A stretch of DNA of 13,390 nucleotides. It comes from Jimgerdemannia flammicorona. Lineage: Eukaryota > Mucoromycota > Endogonomycetes > Endogonales > Endogonaceae. The stretch covers positions 1-13,390 of the forward strand of contig RBNI01004841.1 in assembly GCA_003990745.1 (NCBI GenBank), written 5' to 3'. The translations under genes were made by a program, and so were the position numbers. Under the pieces are notes generated by a model. That model had not been told where the DNA came from. It ran no database searches and saw only the letters and a program-made list of their open reading frames with translations. Shown piece after piece: positions 8,266 to 13,390 of the stretch (position 1 is the first letter of the stretch; every line of letters starts with the position of its first letter).

Positions 8266-10179
8266 ATGGGGAGGGATCAGGAAGTAGGGTTGGAGATGCT
8301 GATCACTTTGGCAGGAGGAAGAAGGGTTAGTGATAGTGGAGAAGGAGGAGATATAGTATAGCCAGAGGGGAAGCAGAAGAGCTTTGCTGAGAAGGTCAAG
8401 CAGGGGGATCTGGTGGCTGAACTGGATGGATGGCTGCAAGGTGACAAGGAGAAGGCTACTTCTGGAGGGCTGGGAGGAACTCTCTTAGGGGTGTTGAGTA
8501 GAAGGACTGGGGGTATAGTGGCTGAAAGTATGACTGCTGATAGAGCAGTGACTGGTAATCTGGAAATAAATCCAGATATAACTGCTGATGGGAGGCTGGA
8601 AAGATGGGGCCTGAATGGATGGGAGATCTGGCAGATGGTGTAACAGGCCCAGTAGTGGCCTCATTACTCAAGAAGTTGATCTCAGAGTTTGTAGTTACTT
8701 TGTACTTTCAGAGCTTAGTGGTAATAGTAAAAATAGTCTTAGAGTTAATTGCTAAGTAGATGAATAGTACAGTATTCATAAAGATCCTGAGGGAATTAAA
8801 AGGAGTAGAGGTGGGCTTTGAGGAGGCTGGGCTGATTGTTGGAGAGATGTATATCCCAATGGCATACTGCTTAAGGTGGGATCTCAGAGTAGTGCCTACT
8901 AGTGAAAGGAGTACCTATAGTGACTGTTGTGAAGATTAGAAGAAGAGTTGAGGAAGTCATGGCTGAGTATGGAGAAGTGGTTAATATTGAGTTTCAGATC
9001 TGAGAAGAGACCTCCTTTCAGACAGGAGATATTGATATCCAGGTTTGATTGGCCAGGAGAGAGGCTACTAGGAAGGCTCATGATTGGCCTTTAGTGATAG
9101 TGTAGAGGGCTTTCATGTGTAAGGTGACAAGGGTAAAGAGGAGTAAGGAGGAGGAAGAGGACTTGCTAAAGATGCTAGAGGAGCTTAGTGATATAGTAGA
9201 GTGGGCAAAGAATTAAAAGGTATATATGGAGTTGATATATTTGGAAATAGTAGATAGAAGATGTGTCTGCATTGATAAGGGGCTATGGGAGAGGTCTCAA
9301 GGAGGTAAGAGGCAGAGGGAGTTGCTGGTAAATCTAGAAGAGAAGGCAAAGAGGGTCACTAGTAATATTGAGGATACTGGGAGAGCCAAAGTGAGTATAT
9401 GGGCCAGCAGGAGTGGGGGGAATATGGAGGAGAGTCTGGAAGGGGCCAAGAAGGTACTGAGCAAAGCTCTGTATGAAAATGGTATATTTGAAGTCTGGGA
9501 GGACACTTCTCCTCTTATCAGAAGGGGTCCAGCTGTGAGGGACTATATGGCAGAGGATGTGTCTATGTATGGTGTCCAGCAAGTATATTTTAAAGTTCCT
9601 GAGATAGTAAAAGAGAGATTGGTGGTAGTGGCTGATGAGGATGAACTGGTAGATATTCTGGAGGAGGAGTGAGATAAGACTGTAAGTATGGGGGCTAATA
9701 TCTCGATACTGGGAGAAGAGAGACCAGTGACCCTGGGTGAGAAGGAGGTGGGAAACCTGTAATAGATATACTGGATTATGAACAACTTGACTACTGAGGA
9801 GTTGGGAGAAATGGACCTGAGGGTACTTAGTGATGATAATTGGGTATAGATCCTATAAGGAGATAGAATGATAAAGGCCCTGAAGATAGAGGTGCTTGCA
9901 GTTTTATTAGAGAAGGAAGGATATGAGATTGATAAGATGAGAGAGATAGAGCTAGTGATTGCTGCTGGTGAGTGGGCTGCCCTCTGGTGGGCAGAGAGAT
10001 ATAGATTGCAGCTCTGGCAGAATGTCTGCCTAGAGTATCATGAGAACTTTGAGGATAAGGAGGATGGAGAGCTAGTTGAACTACTGGTTGGATTAGAGGC
10101 AAAGAGAGTTGAAGAGAAGGAGGTAGCTGTTGAACATGACCAGGACTTGGTACAGGAGAAAATGAATGTGAAGTTGTAG
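8266..10179 (+). pseudogene. LINE ORF1 (RNA-binding Gag-like protein), broken
   Basis: The likely frame starts in frame 1 at ATG 8266, the first Met in the G-rich part; in-frame sequence continues upstream to about 8176, so the start is uncertain. Frame 1 runs to about 8590 with one stop (8359). Frame 3 carries GDLADGVTGPVVASLLKKL and EVGFEEAGLIVGEMY to about 8900. Frame 1 resumes at 8902 and stays open in phase to 10179 except for stops at 9001, 9046, 9103, 9214, 9670, 9760, 9763, 9847 and 9856. VKGVPIVTVVKIRRRVEEV followed by EYGEVVNIEFQI has the strand-helix-strand look of an RRM fold, a common ORF1 domain, but I hold this weakly. The C-terminal third is rich in Glu, Leu and Trp, and I see no CCHC knuckle. 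The total of about 640 codons is compatible with fungal LINE ORF1. The 31-bp gap to ORF2 supports pairing with it. Confidence 0.75.
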
Positions 10180-10210
10180 AGAGTGTGCTTGACTTTTAAC
10201 ATTACTTCCT

Positions 10211-11419
10211 ATGAATAGTACAACAAACATTTTTTCTTTAAAAATAAATGGGCTATAGGGTTCAGTGAGATGTTGGAACATTTTTACTTGGCTGAAGAGA
10301 TTGGAGGTGGATCTCTTTCTTTTACAGGATGTTAGATGTGAAGAGAAATTGAATGGACTAAAATGAATAAAGAAATGGAGAGGTGAGGCAGTTTGGAAGG
10401 GTAAGGTTGGGATCCTGGTCTGGAGAGACAGAGGGGAGATATACATAAGACATGAGGAGCTAGAGTGACAGGCTGGTTTAGGGAGAGTGAATTCGACCAG
10501 ATTGGGAGTAGTTATAGTGGGTTCTTGCTACTACTCTATTGTATGAGATGAGATAGTAGATTGGGTGAGAGGACCCTAGGAGAGTAGGGCCCTCATAGAG
10601 ACTAGAGTGGATATTCTTGGAGGGGACTTTAATATGGTCTGAAATGTGCTGGTGGATAGGACTGATAGAGAGTGGGGGGCTGAGAGTAAGAGCAGGGGGC
10701 TGGAGATATAAGAGGAAGTAAAAAGACTGAGCTCTCTGGTAGATGCTGGGAAGAGATAGGAGGGTATATATATAATGGCCAAATAGCCTGGGGATGAGGA
10801 TTGACTGGATGTTGATGATAGATAGCTGGAGTTTGGATGTTTGGAAGTTACTAGAGGCTTAGTAGTATCTGTGGTCTGATCATTGTGGGCTATTGGGATA
10901 GGGTCATTTTAGAAGAAGTGAGGATGAGCATGAACATTGGTGTCTCAATGCCTCATTGTTGGCTGAGAAGATATTGTAGAACAAGTGAGCTAAGGATATT
11001 CAGCAGAGAGTGAAGAGTTGGGTATAGAAGGGTGCCCCAGTTGGTGACTGATGGGTGAGGTTGAAAGAGACTACTAGGGTTTACTGGAGTGAGGCTGGCA
11101 AGGCAGAAGGAAGGCAGAGAAAAAAGAGAGTGATCTGGGCTTCTGCTAGATTGGCTAGGCTTTTGGAAAATTAGGCAGGTCTCTTGACCCTGGAGGGGGT
11201 AGAGGACTGGAGGATATTATAGGTGAGGCTGGTGGTTAAAGAGTTACAACAGATGTTGAGAGAGGAGAAGAAGATATAGGTGTGAAGTTTGGCTATACAG
11301 TTATACTAGTACAGGCTGGAGAAAGGAGAGAGACCCTCTAAGTACCTTTTGAGGGCCCTTCAGGCAAGGAGTGTGAGGCAGAGATAGGAGGGGGTTCTGG
11401 GTTCTGATGGTCTGCTGGT
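10211..11419 (+). pseudogene. LINE ORF2: endonuclease and linker, cut before RT
   Basis: From ATG 10211 the frame reads MNSTTNIFSLKINGL, the start typical of LINE apurinic-type endonucleases. Motifs follow in order: FLLQDVRCEE (10316-10345; the catalytic Glu position has Asp), GGDFN (10619-10633), and, after a frameshift near 10790 into frame 3, RID (10797-10805) and SDHCG (10875-10889). Frame 3 continues through a basic Trp-rich linker with stops where Trp is likely (for example GD-stop-WVRLKE) to EKGERPSKYLLRALQARS, the segment that usually lies shortly before the reverse transcriptase domain. It ends at GSDGLL where the LTR begins. ORF2 would nick DNA and copy RNA at the nick; here it lacks reverse transcriptase and carries about 18 stops. 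Confidence 0.88.
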
Positions 11420-11564
11420 TGTTGTATTAATGGCAGAAGAATGCTAGTTGTTTATTATCTGGTAAGTTGTGAATTTATGTATCAAGATTGGTGATATATA
11501 GGTTATATAAGAGTACATAGATTATGTACTTATATATTATAGTTGAAATAACCTAATTCCAATA
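11420..11564 (-). repeat. copia LTR, 145 bp (3' LTR)
   Basis: In element orientation the segment starts TATTGGAATTAGG (likely once TGTTGG, the common copia LTR start) and ends AATACAACA. A TATATAA box at 11510-11504 is followed about 50 bases later by AATAAA at 11456-11451, the order expected of an LTR promoter and polyadenylation signal. The purine-rich GAGTGGAAG lies directly before its start, as a polypurine tract should. The five bases flanking it on the LINE side are CTGGT, the candidate target-site copy; the partner copy cannot be seen because the 5' end is missing. Confidence 0.78.
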
Positions 11565-11929
11565 CTTCCACTCAATGAGATATGCAAATAAAATATTGCA
11601 GAAAATCAAAATAAATTGAAACTAAGACTATAACCTGCAAGAATTAAGCTATAATACTGGAATGCTATCTATATATCAAAAAATATCTGAATTCTCTGCT
11701 TATAAGTCAGAAAATAGATATGAATGTAGTAAAAGATTACTCATAGTTAGATGTCACAGGTAAGAATTGCAAATGAATATTAAGATGCATATATAAGATG
11801 TGGTAGAAGGCTTTTAGAAGTCTGAAAAGTCTCATGACTTTCACTGAAATACTCAAAATACTTGCTATTATTGGCATATAGTTCCTATTGACATAGAGTT
11901 TACTATGACTTCCATTTCTTATATACATA
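11565..11929 (-). other. untranslated 3' part of the second copia element
   Basis: Between the end of RNase H and the polypurine tract lies about 365 bases of AT-rich sequence with no readable domain on either strand. Its position makes it the 3' untranslated internal region of the copia element. A short open stretch on the minus strand (11737-11928) has no recognisable content. Confidence 0.6.
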
Positions 11930-12345
11930 AATCAAATTTTGCCTTTGGAAGAGCTTTAGTCAACAAATCTACTATTATATACTCTATTCTAGGTATATAG
12001 TACTATTTTCCATATATTCTTATATAAAATGATATTGAATGTTGATATGTTTGGTTCTGTTATAATATATGTATAAGGATCTTTACTAATAAAATTATAG
12101 ACTAGTTTTCTTGCTGAAGTAGCATAGAGTGTCATTGCTTTTATTCTAACTCCTTTAGCAGTTTCTGAAGTCATATAGCTTCCTTTATTACTATTGATAA
12201 AACTTGATATTCTGCTTATATAGATGATATTGCTACTGAAGATTACTTATGTATTTGCCATAAAATAGCTCCTTTTTCATTTAATTGAAAGATATATCCT
12301 GTTATAGAGTATTGATCATTAAGGTGTAGCATGATGATCTCCAAA
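11930..12345 (-). pseudogene. copia RNase H, C-terminal part
   Basis: The minus strand reads DQYSITGYIFQLNEKGAILW at about 12325, then SSI-stop-AEYQVLSIVIKEAI, QKLLKELE, and after small frame changes RTKHINIQYHFI with a stop and EYMENSTIYLE, ending in LLTKALPKAKFD at about 11960-11935. These are the diagnostic copia RNase H segments: the S-x-x-E-A-E-Y strand (the first catalytic-type Glu position is a TAA), the T-K-H-I-x-I-x-Y-H-F block, and the L-T-K-A-L-P-K terminus. RNase H would remove template RNA during cDNA synthesis. Confidence 0.88.
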
Positions 12346-12395
12346 AGTATACAATTTCTCGGTGATGATCATCTTGTGTAGTATGACAGTTTCTT

Positions 12396-13020
12396 AAAAT
12401 GGCAGCTTACTGGGAATTATACTGGTGGTGGATTCTTCTCGGGCTTACTGGGAACAACAAATAATTCAGATGTCGCAGATCCTTCTTAACTAGTGGCATC
12501 TCTAGGAAATAACTCAGATGGCATGGATTCTTCAGAATCAGGCTTTTCTGGGAATAATACTCAGTTGTTGCAAATTCTTCCTGAATCAGCAGAGTTCTCT
12601 GGGAATGCAGATAACTCAGAAATGGTGGCTTCAACTGGGAAATATGCTGGCAGCTTTTGGAAAAGGGTCTCTTAGCAAAGTTGCATCAAAGACTGGCTTC
12701 ATTTATATAAATGAATCACTGTGAAGTTGTGTCAGAAACTGGCTTGAGCAAGGTGGCTTTCTCTTAGATAGTGGAAACTTGGGTTCTTCAGACTTATCTG
12801 GTAAGCATACCAATAACAATAATTTCAAAGGCAGTGAAGTTCTTCCTTGAACTTAGGTGGCAAACTCGACTTCTTCAGACTTAGTCTGGCAAGCATACCA
12901 AAAGTGTGGCTTATTTCTTAAGTGGTAGGTTTCTCTTCAAAAGGTAGTAAAGTTCTTCCTCGAACTTGATAGCAAATCTTTAGCTTTGTATTGAAAAGTG
13001 GACCAAAGTGGAAAGGAAAC
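12396..13020. repeat. degenerate repeats, Ser/Glu/Pro-rich on minus strand
   Basis: I do not recognise a gene. Two repeat types are visible. From about 12400 to 12640, words like CTGGGAATAACTCAGATG...GATTCTTC recur four times (near 12409-12440, 12450-12485, 12505-12535, 12549-12580 and again near 12600). From about 12775 to 12990, a longer block with TTCTTCAGACTTA...CTGG(C/T)AAGCATACCA...AAAG(G/T)CAGTGAAGTTCTTCC recurs twice, about 90-100 bases apart. On the minus strand one frame of the first part reads like a low-complexity protein: ISELSAFPENSADS, FPEKPDSEESMPSELFP and ATSELFVVPSKPEKNPP, broken by three stops. This may be a decayed repeat protein or simply a minisatellite. The segment holds five of the roughly nine CpG sites of the window. 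Confidence 0.5.
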
Positions 13021-13160
13021 TAATGCTCAATCTTTAGAGGCTTCTTTGGTGTTTGTATTTCAGACTGAGATTTATTCACTCTTATCTCTGGGGTAATTTA
13101 TATAGTTGTGGTTGCTATGGTTACTATATTGCTAACTATGGATTACTATTTATGGCAAAT

Positions 13161-13236
13161 GTGCAGGTCTTATACAGGTGTGCAGGTCTTGCACAAGTGT
13201 GCAGGTCTTGTACAGGTGTGCAGGTCTTGTACAGGT
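13161..13236. repeat. 19-bp minisatellite, four units
   Basis: Four head-to-tail units of 19 bases, consensus GTGCAGGTCTTGTACAGGT, fill 13161-13236 exactly. Units 3 and 4 are identical; unit 1 differs by one base and unit 2 by three. Since 19 is not a multiple of three, the open frames crossing it cycle through three readings, which argues against a coding role. It is the least diverged repeat in the window and so probably the youngest. Confidence 0.95.
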
Positions 13237-13375
13237 ATACCTTATCTGGTAGTCTGGCTATTTATACAGCTTTTTACAATAATAGTTACTGATTACCATG
13301 CTATATATTCACATCATCTGGCTAAGTTATAATTCAGATAGTATGTTTTGATTTGTCATACTATCTTTATATCTC
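13237..13375. other. AT-rich tail without recognisable features
   Basis: No domain, RNA gene or repeat is visible here. Open stretches from upstream run into it by chance. Confidence 0.5.
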
Positions 13376-13390
13376 TTTTTTTTTTTTTTT
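13376..13390. repeat. poly-T run at the right edge
   Basis: Fifteen T residues close the window, mirroring the A run at the left edge. Both are probably where assembly or repeat structure ended the contig. Confidence 0.9.

Larger units (their letters stand above)
8225..11419 (+). mobile_element. LINE (non-LTR retrotransposon) relic, 5' part
   Basis: A two-ORF layout is visible: a long ORF1 ending at 10179 and an ORF2 starting at ATG 10211 with an apurinic-type endonuclease domain. Base composition changes sharply near 8225 from AT-rich to G-rich, which I take as the approximate left border. The element is cut at 11419 by the LTR of a minus-strand copia element, before any reverse transcriptase motif. 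The endonuclease class and the two-ORF form would fit fungal Tad-like LINEs, but without the reverse transcriptase the clade cannot be fixed. I see no poly-A tail or target duplication. Confidence 0.88.
11420..12395 (-). mobile_element. 3' end of a second copia element, inserted in the LINE
   Basis: On the minus strand the sequence runs from the middle of RNase H (about 12345) through its C-terminus (about 11940), a noncoding stretch of about 365 bases, a purine-rich GAGTGGAAG, and a 145-bp LTR ending exactly where LINE ORF2 is broken. This order is what the 3' end of a copia element should show. Everything upstream of RNase H is missing, and the LINE does not resume on the right side, so the right border is a truncation or rearrangement. 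The overlap with the copia relic at 977-4945 in the first RNase H strands shows different residues, so this is another copy or family. Confidence 0.85.

Noticed and set aside
9297..10446. Several minus-strand open frames of 69-117 codons opposite the LINE
   Set aside because: They are Ser/Pro/Leu-rich complements of the Glu/Gly-rich ORF1 and endonuclease coding strand. The plus-strand reading has a long common frame and endonuclease motifs.
4601..12395. The copia 3' end at 11420-12395 as the displaced and inverted tail of the copia relic at 977-4945
   Set aside because: The two overlap in the first RNase H strands and differ there (HLKYSLF-stop-QSLQGKK against FQLNEKGAILWQIHK), so they are probably different copies or families. 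I could not run an alignment to settle it.
13161..13236. CRISPR-like array from the regular 19-bp repeat
   Set aside because: The units are contiguous with no spacers, and the window looks eukaryotic. It is a minisatellite.
13053..13332. Overlapping open frames of 74 and 79 codons rich in Cys, Gly and Tyr
   Set aside because: They are carried by the 19-bp minisatellite, which has no stop in any phase here. There is no other protein-like feature.
1..13390. tRNA, rRNA or other structural RNA genes
   Set aside because: I scanned for tRNA-like A and B box words and long conserved rRNA segments and saw none. A covariance-model search would be decisive.

Overview
This window looks like a transposon graveyard from a fungal genome, most likely a filamentous ascomycete, although the host is an inference. 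I found no intact protein-coding gene, no RNA gene and no CRISPR array. What can be read are broken pieces of three retroelement classes (Ty1/copia, an LTR element of Ty3/gypsy type, and a non-LTR LINE), one broken gene of unknown family, and several short tandem repeats.

Layout from left to right. (1) 16-564, plus strand: a broken reading frame with an acidic/lysine-rich N-terminal part and a Pro-Gln-Ala repeat, interrupted by TAA codons. (2) 565-976: repeats only, mainly a TTGA/TCAA-rich self-complementary tract. (3) 977-4945, plus: a long Ty1/copia relic with gag, protease, integrase, reverse transcriptase and the start of RNase H in canonical order, with no clear LTR. (4) 4946-5340: a purine-rich tract followed by a 14-bp satellite. 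(5) 5345-7260, minus: a gypsy-type gag-protease fragment, then a 17-bp tandem repeat and a second, shorter copy of the gag N-terminus (7790-8100). (6) About 8225-11419, plus: a LINE relic of higher GC, with ORF1 and the endonuclease part of ORF2. (7) 11420-12395, minus: the 3' end of another copia element, whose LTR abuts the LINE and cuts ORF2. (8) 12395-13390: low-complexity and repeat-rich DNA ending in a 19-bp minisatellite and a T run.

The strongest signal is mutational. I count only about nine CpG dinucleotides by eye in 13.4 kb, five of them inside about 600 bases near 12360-12962. Stops within the retroelement frames sit where conserved Trp, and probably Gln and Arg, are expected. The gag-protease part of copia (977-2503) and the second half of LINE ORF1 (8902-10179) keep one frame throughout while holding many stops. 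This fits damage by C-to-T/G-to-A transitions, as in repeat-induced point mutation (RIP) or methylation-linked deamination, rather than only slow neutral decay.

The parts do not work together as a pathway. They record successive insertions, at least one of which (copia into LINE) has a readable junction. I see no evidence of an undescribed functional system. The items most worth a second look are the unknown broken gene at the left end, the CpG-retaining segment near 12.4-13.0 kb, and the duplicated gag segment.
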